Source of the DNA: Paraperibacillus esterisolvens
GTDB lineage: Bacteria > Bacillota > Bacilli > Bacillales > DSM-1321
Reading direction: 5' to 3'
Length of the DNA: 64,000 nucleotides
Assembly: GCF_046237625.1 (NCBI RefSeq)
Contig: NZ_CP143545.1
Coordinates: 3,782,001 to 3,846,000, forward strand
Below the pieces are notes generated by a model. It ran no database searches. It was not told where the DNA came from and saw only the letters and a program-made list of their open reading frames with translations. The first letter of the stretch is position 1; each line of letters opens with the position of its first letter. The translations under genes and the position numbers were made by a program. Shown in pieces: positions 42,851-50,376 of the stretch.

Positions 42851-44665
42851 TTAGTAGGCCAGTACTGGCTCCGATTTATAATTTGCCAGGTCAAGCACCC
42901 TCTGCCTGATGGCCTCCTTATTCTGAAGCGCAAAGGTTGCGATCAGCTCTTCTATTTCTGGAATTAATAGTTCTGAAGATTGTCCAACGTATATCTTCGG
43001 ATGAACCCGGTTTTCATTGATTTCATTGCTGTTCAGCAGCTCTTCGAATAGTTTCTCGCCCGGCCTCATCCCCGTGAACTCCACGCCGATTTCTTCGATT
43101 GTATTTCCCGACAGCTTGATAAGATTTTTTGCCAGGTCGACGATCTTGACTGGCTCTCCCATGTCAAGGACAAAAATCTCTCCTCCCCTGGCCAGTGCCC
43201 CAGCCTGGATGACGAGTTTGGATGCCTCAGGGATTGTCATGAAAAACCGGTTCATATCCGGATGCGTGATGGTGACTGGTCCGCCTTCTTCAATCTGCTT
43301 CTTAAAGAGAGGGATAACACTGCCGCGGCTGCCCAGGACATTCCCGAACCTGACGGCAACAAACCGGGTCGTGCTGCTCTGATCGAGATTTTGTATGACC
43401 ATCTCCGCCAACCGCTTCGTTGCCCCCATGACACTGGTTGGATTGACAGCCTTGTCGCTTGATATCATGACAAATGTTCCTACCCCGCTCAGCCCGGCTG
43501 CTTCAGCGATATTCCTCGTGCCGATCAGATTGTTTTTGACGGCCTCTTCAGGATTGCGTTCCATCAGGGGCACATGCTTATGGGCTGCAGCATGATACAC
43601 GACATCTGGCAGGTAGCGTTCCATCACTATCATCATCTTCTGCGCATCCTGTAAGTCTGCGATTTCAGTGAAGAATTCAATGCCTGAGTCCTTATACTTA
43701 TTAATCAGCTCCATTTCAATGGAATAGATGCTGTTTTCCCCGTGTCCCAGCAGAATCAGCCTGCCTGGCTTGAATTTAGAGATCTGCCGGCATATTTCAG
43801 ATCCTATTGATCCCCCTGCACCGGATACCAAAATGGTTTTTCCAGTCACATAGCCGGAGATACTGTCGATATCCAGATGGACAGGATCCCGTCCAAGCAG
43901 GTCCTCGACCTGGACATCGCGGAACTGATTTACAGATACTTTTCCGGTTACGAGATCCTCAAGTCTTGGCAATATTTTGGTCTGGGCATTGGTCTTAGCA
44001 CATTCCTTGAAGATGGCATTCAGCTCTTTTCTTTTTAAGGAAGGAATGGCGATGATAATATTTTCGATGCGCTCCGCCTTTACTATTTCTTCAATTTTCT
44101 TAATACCGCCCATTACGGGTATATTAAAGATTTCCAGCTTATACTTTTTAGGGTCGTCATCCACAAAGCATACAGGCAGAAGCTCTGATTCCCTGCTCTT
44201 TTGGAGCTGCCTCGCTACCATCATCCCTGCACTGCCGGCACCGATAATCATGGTCCTCTTTTTATTTGAAGGCCTCGTAAAGAGTGAATCCCTGAACATG
44301 CGCCAGCAGAATCTTGAACCGCAGATAAAGGTTACATGCAGCATCCAGGTAACAGCGAGCAATCGGAAAGATATTTCCTGGAATAAGAGCAATTGGATCA
44401 GTGATGCTGCAATAATGGTAGCAGTCACGGTTTTCAGGATTAAAATGAGTTCTCCTGTACTTGCGTACTCCCATGACTTTCTGTATAGATGAAATAAAAA
44501 GGAAAAAAACAAGTGGCTTGTTACAATGGCCAGGGAGCTGGCGACAATCGGTTCTGCCATCACTTTATAGTTCGGGTCAACCAGGAATCTGCCCAGGTAA
44601 ATGGCGGTCAATACAATGCAGGAATCAATAATGATAAATAAAGACAATCTTTGCCGATAAGTCAA
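42851..44665 (-). CDS. epsC: UDP-sugar 4,6-dehydratase, membrane-bound CapD/PglF type (EpsC)
   Basis: A 604-aa protein. Four TM helices in residues 8-110, then two Rossmann domains: a CoA-binding-like one (TMIIGAGSAGMMVARQL) and the dehydratase one (VSGAGGSIGSEICRQISKF, about 285-303). The catalytic segment FVMISSDKAVNPTSVMGATKRLAEM has Met replacing the usual Tyr before the conserved Lys, as in this class. Produces a UDP-4-keto-6-deoxy sugar from UDP-GlcNAc for EpsN/EpsM. It follows the EAR-type RNA and a 45-aa gene. Confidence 0.93.
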   Translation of the reverse strand: MTYRQRLSLFIIIDSCIVLTAIYLGRFLVDPNYKVMAEPIVASSLAIVTSHLFFSFLFHLYRKSWEYASTGELILILKTVTATIIAASLIQLLLFQEISFRLLAVTWMLHVTFICGSRFCWRMFRDSLFTRPSNKKRTMIIGAGSAGMMVARQLQKSRESELLPVCFVDDDPKKYKLEIFNIPVMGGIKKIEEIVKAERIENIIIAIPSLKRKELNAIFKECAKTNAQTKILPRLEDLVTGKVSVNQFRDVQVEDLLGRDPVHLDIDSISGYVTGKTILVSGAGGSIGSEICRQISKFKPGRLILLGHGENSIYSIEMELINKYKDSGIEFFTEIADLQDAQKMMIVMERYLPDVVYHAAAHKHVPLMERNPEEAVKNNLIGTRNIAEAAGLSGVGTFVMISSDKAVNPTSVMGATKRLAEMVIQNLDQSSTTRFVAVRFGNVLGSRGSVIPLFKKQIEEGGPVTITHPDMNRFFMTIPEASKLVIQAGALARGGEIFVLDMGEPVKIVDLAKNLIKLSGNTIEEIGVEFTGMRPGEKLFEELLNSNEINENRVHPKIYVGQSSELLIPEIEELIATFALQNKEAIRQRVLDLANYKSEPVLAY

Positions 44666-44697
44666 ATTTCATCCTTCCTTCGTTTTACATAGTAGAG

Positions 44698-44835
44698 TTA
44701 CAGCTTTAATTTCCGTTTCCAGATTGCTTGATTAATAAGGTTCTTGATTTCCTCGAGCTGCTCTGCAGGCGCATCCTGCTTGATATAGCGAACGGCCTTC
44801 GCAATGGACTTTGGATATTTATCCAGTTCTTTCAT
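44698..44835 (-). CDS. small basic protein between the EAR RNA and epsC
   Basis: A 45-codon ORF below usual cut-offs with an excellent AAGGAGGAAGCC-ATG start. Helical, charged sequence (DKYPKSIAKAVRYIKQDAPAEQLEEIKNLINQAIWKRKLKL) with no signal or TM. 32 bp from epsC. No family recognised. It occupies a position with no counterpart in the B. subtilis operon. The start quality makes translation likely. Confidence 0.7.
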   Translation of the reverse strand: MKELDKYPKSIAKAVRYIKQDAPAEQLEEIKNLINQAIWKRKLKL

Positions 44836-44850
44836 GGCTTCCTCCTTACT

Positions 44851-44913
44851 TTTTATTAAAGTTCTTATTCATGAAGTCTTTGATAAAACTTCATGGTAAA
44901 AACTTTAATAAAA
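44851..44913 (-). terminator. long imperfect palindrome downstream of the EAR RNA
   Basis: Outer arms TTTTATTAAAGTT / AACTTTAATAAAA (13 bp) and inner CATGAAGT / ACTTCATG (8 bp) form a long hairpin on the minus strand, ending in A/T-rich sequence. A plausible internal terminator or pause site that EAR-type antitermination would need to pass. Confidence 0.6.
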
Positions 44914-44917
44914 CAGG

Positions 44918-45032
44918 GCATTTAACCCTCCCTCACATCACACTCCCGACGACCGGCGTCTAAGGCTGAACCCACAGCATGACCGAGTGCCTCCATTGCT
45001 AACGGTAAGGAGACATCACCGAGTATACGCAT
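44918..45032 (-). ncRNA. epsC/EAR-type structured RNA in the eps operon
   Basis: Between epsB and epsC-like genes, exactly where the eps-associated RNA (EAR, epsC motif) lies in Bacillus. On the minus strand several helices are possible: CTCC...GGAG, CACTC...GAGTG, GCTGtgggttCAGC and GACG-CCGGT-CGTC. The stretch is GC-rich within an AT-rich operon. EAR is known to promote processive antitermination through long eps operons. The assignment rests on position and structure; a covariance-model search was not run. Confidence 0.75.
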
Positions 45033-45034
45033 TA

Positions 45035-45050
45035 GTTCTTAATAAAGAAC
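45035..45050. promoter_or_regulatory. internal SinR-like operator between epsB and the EAR RNA
   Basis: GTTCTTA-AT-AAAGAAC, palindrome with one mismatch; one half-site is a perfect GTTCTTT on the minus strand. An internal site could act as a second checkpoint or roadblock in the operon. Confidence 0.6.
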
Positions 45051-45067
45051 AAACAGGTTAAAAATTT

Positions 45068-45733
45068 TTAGCCGTTCATAATTAAACCAACTATATTTGA
45101 TTCAATACGTTTCAGGGCCTTTTTTGCTGTTAAGGCATCTTCTCTCTTAGTCTTAGAATCTTTTATTATGATCACCACTCCATCACACTTGTTTGCAAGC
45201 AGTTTCGTTTCTGTTATGTTAAGAATGGCAGGCGCATCAATGATGACAATGTCATAGAGTGAGTCTGCCATTTTTAAAAGCTCGCCCATGCGCTCAGATT
45301 CTATTAGTTCGGCAGGATAGTCTAACAGTGGACCGCTCGTTAATATATCGAGCCTTCCAATCCTTGAAGGATGTACCGCCTCTTCAAAGGAATGGCTGCC
45401 TATCAATACATCTGATAGCCCTCTGGCATTTGTCAGCTTAAAAATATAATCAAGGGCAGGGTTTCTTAAATTCGCATCAATCAGCAGCACTTTTTCTTTT
45501 TGCATAGCCATCGTGACTGCCAGATTTGCCGCAGAGGTGGATTTCCCATCGCCCTCATTCGGCGAGGTAATCAGCAGCCGCTGGCTTCTTGTGTTCCGCT
45601 TTATATATTTAAGGTTTGCCCAGATTGAACGGTACTGTTCAGAAATCCTGGAGTCTGGATTTGTGATGGAGACTAAATTTCTTCTTTTGGGTGACTTAAA
45701 GTTTTTTATTTTATTTAATATCAACTGATTCAC
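45068..45733 (-). CDS. epsB: BY-kinase-like tyrosine-protein kinase (EpsB-like)
   Basis: A 221-aa protein. Walker A TSPNEGDGKSTSAANLA (about 56-72, with D in place of the usual E), Walker A' LLIDANLRNPALD, Walker B IVIIDAPAILNIT. It pairs with the modulator encoded just upstream (23-bp overlap). The protein ends at IVGLIMNG immediately after the last strand, so the Tyr-rich autophosphorylation tail seen in most BY kinases is missing. It probably still binds ATP and controls polymerisation or export. Upstream of the EAR RNA. Confidence 0.9.
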   Translation of the reverse strand: MNQLILNKIKNFKSPKRRNLVSITNPDSRISEQYRSIWANLKYIKRNTRSQRLLITSPNEGDGKSTSAANLAVTMAMQKEKVLLIDANLRNPALDYIFKLTNARGLSDVLIGSHSFEEAVHPSRIGRLDILTSGPLLDYPAELIESERMGELLKMADSLYDIVIIDAPAILNITETKLLANKCDGVVIIIKDSKTKREDALTAKKALKRIESNIVGLIMNG

Positions 45734-46427
45734 CCCGCACTATTTGTTCGTAGTTCTTTTTTTTATCCTTTTTCGGCTTGATCCTGCTCACCCGTCCCAA
45801 TACAGGGACTTCAAACAATTCCTCTGCGAGCTCTTCCGAACGAAGTGAATCGTCAAGTGAATCAAGAAGGAATGTTAGCCCGATCCCCCCAATGATCCCG
45901 GCAATAAGTCCGATTAGTATCACCTTATTGCTTCTTTCATTAATAGGAGCAGTTTCAACTTCTGCAGGCGATAATATTTTCACCCCTTTAAAGCCCATGA
46001 TCGTAACAATTTCATCCTTGAAAACCTGTGCAGTAGTATTCGCAATGGCTGCTGCCATACTTGGGTCTGTATCAACGACCGCTATATTTACGACCTGTGA
46101 ATTTTCAATGCTCATCACAGTAATCTGCCCTGCAAGCTGTTCTGGAGTGCTCGGCAGGTCCAGCTGCTCAATGACCTTCTTTAAGATCACTGAATCCCTT
46201 ATAATGACCTGGAGGGTGGCCCTGCTTTCAGCATTGGCATCAATGATAATTCTGGAGGAAGCTTGATATAGGGGTGCCGGTTGATTCATGTTCGTATAAA
46301 GAACTCCAGCTGCTGTGCCTATTACGGCTAAAATAATGACAAGGAGTAAACGCCTTTTTATGACTAGCATGATCTCCTTCAAATTGATTTCTTTTGCCTG
46401 ACTCTTTTCTTCACTTGAATGATTCAT
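45711..46427 (-). CDS. epsA: chain-length determinant / BY-kinase modulator (EpsA-like)
   Basis: A 238-aa Wzz protein. TM1 about residues 27-45 (LLLVIILAVIGTAAGVLY), extracellular region with the SS-RIIIDANAESRATLQVI domain, TM2 about 168-189 (ILIGLIAGIIGGIGLTFLL), then a cytosolic tail of about 48 residues that activates the kinase encoded next. AGGAAGGTGG precedes the ATG. First gene of the eps operon, directly behind a sigma-A promoter carrying SinR-like operators. Confidence 0.92.
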   Translation of the reverse strand: MNHSSEEKSQAKEINLKEIMLVIKRRLLLVIILAVIGTAAGVLYTNMNQPAPLYQASSRIIIDANAESRATLQVIIRDSVILKKVIEQLDLPSTPEQLAGQITVMSIENSQVVNIAVVDTDPSMAAAIANTTAQVFKDEIVTIMGFKGVKILSPAEVETAPINERSNKVILIGLIAGIIGGIGLTFLLDSLDDSLRSEELAEELFEVPVLGRVSRIKPKKDKKKNYEQIVRGESVDIK

Positions 46428-46447
46428 AGTTCCACCTTCCTACCGTT

Positions 46448-46553
46448 GTTCTAAATAAAGAACAAATAGAGCAAAAAAAATATCAATTGATGATGTGTAT
46501 TCAATAATCTGATATTATATGCCTATAGTAGTTCTTTATAAAGAACATGTCAA
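46448..46553 (-). promoter_or_regulatory. eps promoter with two SinR-like operators
   Basis: On the minus strand: -35 TTGACA (46553-46548), 17-nt spacer, -10 TACTAT (46530-46525). The perfect palindrome GTTCTTTATAAAGAAC (46531-46546) occupies 16 of the 17 spacer bases, so a bound repressor would exclude RNA polymerase. A second, less symmetric site (GTTCTTTATTTAGAAC, 46463-46448) lies in the leader 21 nt before the epsA start. Confidence 0.85.
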
Positions 46554-46580
46554 CGCTTTTCTGCAATTATTCCTATATTT

Positions 46581-48362
46581 CTACCCCATTTGCTTTAGAA
46601 GCAGTTCCTGGAATCTTCCGCTCTTCTCATTTGCCAGCTGTTTATAGCCCCCGCTCTGTACAATCCTTCCTTCCTCAAGCACAACGACCTGATCGGCATT
46701 CCGGATTGTTGAAAGTCTATGGGCAATCACTATGATTGTAATTTGTCCCTTCAATTTCTGCAGGGATTCCTGGATATTCTCTTCATTGGCTGAATCCAGC
46801 GCACTTGTTGCTTCATCCAGGATCAATATGGACGGCTTCCTAAGGACAGCCCTTGCAATCACCAGCCTCTGCCGTTCGCCGCCTGAAAGCCTGACACCAC
46901 GGTCGCCTATCAAAGTATCCAGTCCTTTCGGCAGGTTTTTGACAAACTCCGCTGCAGAAGAAAAAATCAGCGCATTCCAGATATCTTCTTCAGTAGCATC
47001 CTGTTTTACAGCCATTAGATTATCCCTGATGGTCCCATTAAAGAGGAACGGATCCTGAGGTACATAGCTAATGGTACTCCTCAAAGACCCAAGGCTCTCT
47101 TCTGTGAGAGTTTTGCCATCCACCCGGACTTCTCCCCTGCCAGGCATATTCAGACCCATGAGAAGATCAATCAGTGTGCTTTTCCCGGCGCCGGACTTTC
47201 CTACGATAGCCGTCATATGATTGGCTGGGAAGGTAATCGTAATATCCTTTAAAGCATAAGCCCCCTGATTATAGCTGAAGTAAACATGACTGCATTCGAT
47301 TCCATCCTTGAGTCTGAGTGGAGCAGCCTCTTTCATGATTATATTCTCCCTTGATATTTCGCATTCCCTTTGGAGGTCCATCAGCTCCTTAAACGCCGGA
47401 AGGATGGAAAATACCTGCTCCAAATTAGATTGTATGCCGGAAAACCGGGGCCATAACCGCGAAAAAATAACCATGATCAGAATTAATGATGCAGTATCAG
47501 CTTTGTACAATTTAATGGCAAAAAACACAAAAACCGTGATTAGAACGGCAGAGAGAATTTTGAACAACGCTTGAGACACGGTCGAAATTTTCATGATATT
47601 CATTATGTTTTCTTCCGTTTTCTGATTTATGCCGTTAATCCAGTTAATATGCGATTTTTCCAGCCCATTGCTCTTTATTTCTTTGATTCCATTAAAGTGA
47701 TCCGTCACACCTGCCAGGTATGTTTGAGACAATTTCACTGATTCGCTGCCATAGGAATGCGAACGCCTGAGGAACTTTCGGGATACAAAGATAATAGAGG
47801 CACCAAATAAGACTACAAAAATTGTTAATTGATAGGAAAGCCACAAGGCAGCACCAATTTGGACCATTGTAAATAGAAGGGAAGACAGCATCTGCAGAAA
47901 AAGCGTGGTTCCCGCACTTACCCGTGAAATCTCTGTTGTCATTGAATTTATAATATCAGATTTTCTTTTACGTAAATAAAAGCCCCAATTTGCATAGATA
48001 AGTTTTTGATACGTATCATTTTTCAGATGCTTTGCAAAACCTTGCTGAATCCTCATATTCATAAGAAGCTGGGACCTTTGGAAAAGACTCTGGCAAAGCA
48101 TGAGCAGTAAATAGAAGGATAAAATCAGGATAAGGCCGGCTGTTTCCGAGAGGGGCTGAAGCAGCTCTGCCATCCATGCGAATTTCTCGCTATAGCCATT
48201 ATTTAATGCTGGCAGAATTCCTGAAATTCCAAGCAGAGGGATCAGTAAAAACAAGCTGAAGCTTTCAAACAATCCAACCAATACCATACCTGCCATATTC
48301 ACATATAATTTATTTCCAGAAACCTTTACTAATTGCTTGATAAAGTACCATAACTGTCTCAC
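46581..48362 (-). CDS. lasso peptide ABC exporter
   Basis: A 593-aa half-transporter. GTG 48362 (VRQLWYFIKQLVK) is chosen because GGGAGG lies 7 nt upstream; the longer open frame has no site. Six TM helices in residues 20-310; ATPase with Walker A GKSGAGKST, signature LSGGERQRLVIAR, Walker B ILILDEATSALDS and switch His VIAHRLST. No C39 peptidase. Exports the mature lasso peptide and often confers self-immunity. Last gene of the lasso operon; its stop is 28 bp from the eps -35 box with no terminator between. Confidence 0.9.
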   Translation of the reverse strand: MRQLWYFIKQLVKVSGNKLYVNMAGMVLVGLFESFSLFLLIPLLGISGILPALNNGYSEKFAWMAELLQPLSETAGLILILSFYLLLMLCQSLFQRSQLLMNMRIQQGFAKHLKNDTYQKLIYANWGFYLRKRKSDIINSMTTEISRVSAGTTLFLQMLSSLLFTMVQIGAALWLSYQLTIFVVLFGASIIFVSRKFLRRSHSYGSESVKLSQTYLAGVTDHFNGIKEIKSNGLEKSHINWINGINQKTEENIMNIMKISTVSQALFKILSAVLITVFVFFAIKLYKADTASLILIMVIFSRLWPRFSGIQSNLEQVFSILPAFKELMDLQRECEISRENIIMKEAAPLRLKDGIECSHVYFSYNQGAYALKDITITFPANHMTAIVGKSGAGKSTLIDLLMGLNMPGRGEVRVDGKTLTEESLGSLRSTISYVPQDPFLFNGTIRDNLMAVKQDATEEDIWNALIFSSAAEFVKNLPKGLDTLIGDRGVRLSGGERQRLVIARAVLRKPSILILDEATSALDSANEENIQESLQKLKGQITIIVIAHRLSTIRNADQVVVLEEGRIVQSGGYKQLANEKSGRFQELLLKQMG

Positions 48363-48430
48363 TGCTTTATCCTCCCATGAGGGGCATTGACCCACCCGAT
48401 AACCAGCCAGGGTTCAGTGCGCTGTTCCCA

Positions 48431-48883
48431 TTAAACAACGCGGCTGTCGAACCGCTTGGCAAACTGGCTTACAACTGTATAATATTCCATTCCATCAGAA
48501 CCGGTTATATAATACGGACCGCTCCGCAGCCAAGCATGGGCAACCATATTTCCATTTGTGTCCCTGGCTGTACCAAGATAGAGAGTGCTATCGATCCCCC
48601 GCCTTTCCAGCATTTTCATCGCCGCTATGGCCTGGACCAGACACTTGCTCTCCCAGGCTGTATATCTGCTTGCGGTGCTGATGGCTGAGGAAATATCCCT
48701 CAGCAGGAATCTATCTCCTTTTTCAACGTAGGAAGTCTCTGACCCTTTATCTCCAAGCGTCTTCACAGTCTTTGAAAAAGGAATGCTCTTTAAGATCCGC
48801 GCCCAGCCCAGATAAAAAACAGATTCCAGCATCAACCATCTCACTTTGGGACTGAAAGATAAGAATGCTTTGATTTTGTTCAC
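48431..48883 (-). CDS. lasso peptide leader peptidase (B2 protein, transglutaminase-like)
   Basis: A 150-aa protein. The Cys-His-Asp triad is visible: W-E-S-K-C81-LVQA, AHAWLR (H116) and D130 in ITGSDG. The central CLVQAIAAMKMLERRGIDSTLYLGTARDTNGNMVAHAW is the B2 family hallmark. It cuts the precursor just before the first core residue (Thr at -2) using ATP-independent Cys protease chemistry and works with the B1 protein. Follows B1 by 18 bp. Confidence 0.93.
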   Translation of the reverse strand: MNKIKAFLSFSPKVRWLMLESVFYLGWARILKSIPFSKTVKTLGDKGSETSYVEKGDRFLLRDISSAISTASRYTAWESKCLVQAIAAMKMLERRGIDSTLYLGTARDTNGNMVAHAWLRSGPYYITGSDGMEYYTVVSQFAKRFDSRVV

Positions 48884-48901
48884 CTCAAGAATCCTTCCCG
48901 C

Positions 48902-49183
48902 TTAATAATTTTCAATCAGGTCCTCCCTGTATAGATGCTCTAAAAACACAGTCACCTGTTCCCTGCACTCGTCTTCATTTACATCAAATTTTTGAATAAG
49001 GGCGGAAATGATTTGATTCGCGGTTATAGGTTTTTCCAGCAGCATCCAGATTTCGCCGCCCACTTCTCCGAGATTATAGTATTTCCCATTCTTCACACTC
49101 AGCATGACCTTTTCGCCATTCATATCGCTCACCAAATTACCTGGTGTCTGAATCACTTCATTATCTAACGATATGGTTTTCAT
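48902..49183 (-). CDS. lasso peptide B1 protein (PqqD-like recognition element)
   Basis: A 93-aa PqqD-domain protein: VIQTPGNLVSDMNGEKVMLSVKNGKYYNLGEVGGEIWMLLEKPITANQIISALIQKF. It binds the leader YxxPxL-type motif (W5-x-x-P8-x-L10 in this precursor) and delivers it to B2. Its start follows the kinase stop by one base, so the pair is coupled. Family and role are clear from context. Confidence 0.92.
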   Translation of the reverse strand: MKTISLDNEVIQTPGNLVSDMNGEKVMLSVKNGKYYNLGEVGGEIWMLLEKPITANQIISALIQKFDVNEDECREQVTVFLEHLYREDLIENY

Positions 49184-49184
49184 G

Positions 49185-50111
49185 TTAATTCTCCTCTACT
49201 TTTTCTAAAATTAGTTCAGCCAGCTGTAAAGCAGTAAACCCATTGCTGGCCCGTCTTACCTGATAAATGGGAATGGAGCTTATCAGCTTGGAACACATAT
49301 GAAAATGCCATTCCATAAGATTTAAGGATGGAATCAAAAAATTCCGGAAGGTATGATAATAAAAAGTGAAAAACCGCTTTAAATGGCGGATAGTTATGAT
49401 TGTATTGTCCTGATTATCTTCTGCAATAAGCTCAAATACACCTGCCAATGGCAATGGTTCAGAATGAAACCGATTCTCGACAGGCACATTATATTTCGTT
49501 TCCCGTCCGTATATAGACCGGTAGGAGCCTGCTTCTTTTCCAAAGTTCTCTAAGCTTTCACTCCATAGCTTTTGCTGGGGATAGGCAGGAATGACTTCCG
49601 GATGGCCATCATTTTCCGAAAGTGAAATGGCAATTATGTCATCACTGAGGAAATCATGTCCTAACGAGAGAAGTGCCGAGGCCAATGTAGATTTCCCTGC
49701 ACCGGAATTGCCGATGATTCCATATGCCTTTCCATCAATAGCTATGGCGCTTCCATGCAGTGGAAGTATTTTTTTCTGCAAGAGGATAGCCCCCATGCAG
49801 GTGCCTAAAATATATAACCGTACGATATCTTCATCATAGTTCTTTAAAGGGGTGACAATAATTCTATTGCCTTTTTCAATGGAAAATATGGCGGCATCGG
49901 CCACCTCAAACAAAACGCGATCTTTGCTGAATGAAAATTCGTTTAGATCATCCTTCAGCTCACGCCACTCTTCTGATACATCCCCCAGCAAAATTTCAAC
50001 ATCACTGAATGGCAGCCCAGTCCAGGCTTCAGGCAGCTCCGGCATTAAGATCTCGCTTGCTATAAGAAGCCCGAAAGCTTTATAGACAGTCTTTTTACCT
50101 GTGTGCAGCAT
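49185..50111 (-). CDS. lasso peptide tailoring kinase (HprK-like, PadeK type)
   Basis: A 308-aa protein when started at ATG 50111 (AGGAG 11 nt upstream; a GTG four codons earlier is an alternative). HprK core: HGSAIAIDGKAYGIIGNSGAGKSTLASALL with Walker A GNSGAGKST (about 142), LSDDIIAI and YPQQKLWSESL. Homologues in paeninodin-type clusters phosphorylate the side chain of the C-terminal Ser; the precursor here ends in Phe-Ser, fitting that chemistry. Separated from the precursor by a hairpin that should lower its expression. Confidence 0.88.
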   Translation of the reverse strand: MLHTGKKTVYKAFGLLIASEILMPELPEAWTGLPFSDVEILLGDVSEEWRELKDDLNEFSFSKDRVLFEVADAAIFSIEKGNRIIVTPLKNYDEDIVRLYILGTCMGAILLQKKILPLHGSAIAIDGKAYGIIGNSGAGKSTLASALLSLGHDFLSDDIIAISLSENDGHPEVIPAYPQQKLWSESLENFGKEAGSYRSIYGRETKYNVPVENRFHSEPLPLAGVFELIAEDNQDNTIITIRHLKRFFTFYYHTFRNFLIPSLNLMEWHFHMCSKLISSIPIYQVRRASNGFTALQLAELILEKVEEN

Positions 50112-50143
50112 GATGGATTTCACTCCTGTTTCGTAATAATAGT

Positions 50144-50180
50144 AAAGGCTCTTATACTTAATGGTTGTATAAGAGCCTTT
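50144..50180 (-). terminator. attenuator hairpin between precursor and kinase genes
   Basis: AAAGGCTCTTATAC / GTATAAGAGCCTTT, perfect 14-bp stem, 9-nt loop, followed by ACTATTATTA on the minus strand rather than a pure T-run. Likely lets some transcription pass, keeping the precursor in excess over the enzymes. Confidence 0.75.
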
Positions 50181-50239
50181 GGTTTTATCCACTCGTTCTT
50201 AGTATGTAAGATGCCAAGCAGACATTCGGCGGTTCTTTA

Positions 50240-50371
50240 TTAGCTGAAAGTCAGTTTCCCTCTCGGTGTGTTATCCGGAAATGCAGCATCTGTAAAATCA
50301 CCCTTATTCCCCAGCATCGTCATTTTAACATCCAAAACTTCGAGCACAGGCTTCTGCCATTCTTTTTTCAT
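50240..50371 (-). CDS. lasso peptide precursor (paeninodin-like)
   Basis: A 43-aa peptide, not in usual ORF lists. GAAAGGAGGTG lies 7 nt before the ATG. Leader residues 1-19 (MKKEWQKPVLEVLDVKMTM) contain W5-xx-P8-x-L10 and Thr at -2 (T18), as in paeninodin. The core is residues 20-43, starting Leu20-Gly-Asn-Lys-Gly-Asp-Phe-Thr-Asp28: Leu1 amine and Asp9 side chain would make a 9-residue macrolactam; Gly21/Asp28 (8-residue ring) is the alternative. The tail ends KLTFS, giving a C-terminal Ser for the kinase. The precursor lies after the cyclase gene (6-bp gap) instead of first. Confidence 0.9.
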   Translation of the reverse strand: MKKEWQKPVLEVLDVKMTMLGNKGDFTDAAFPDNTPRGKLTFS

Positions 50372-50376
50372 AGTTT

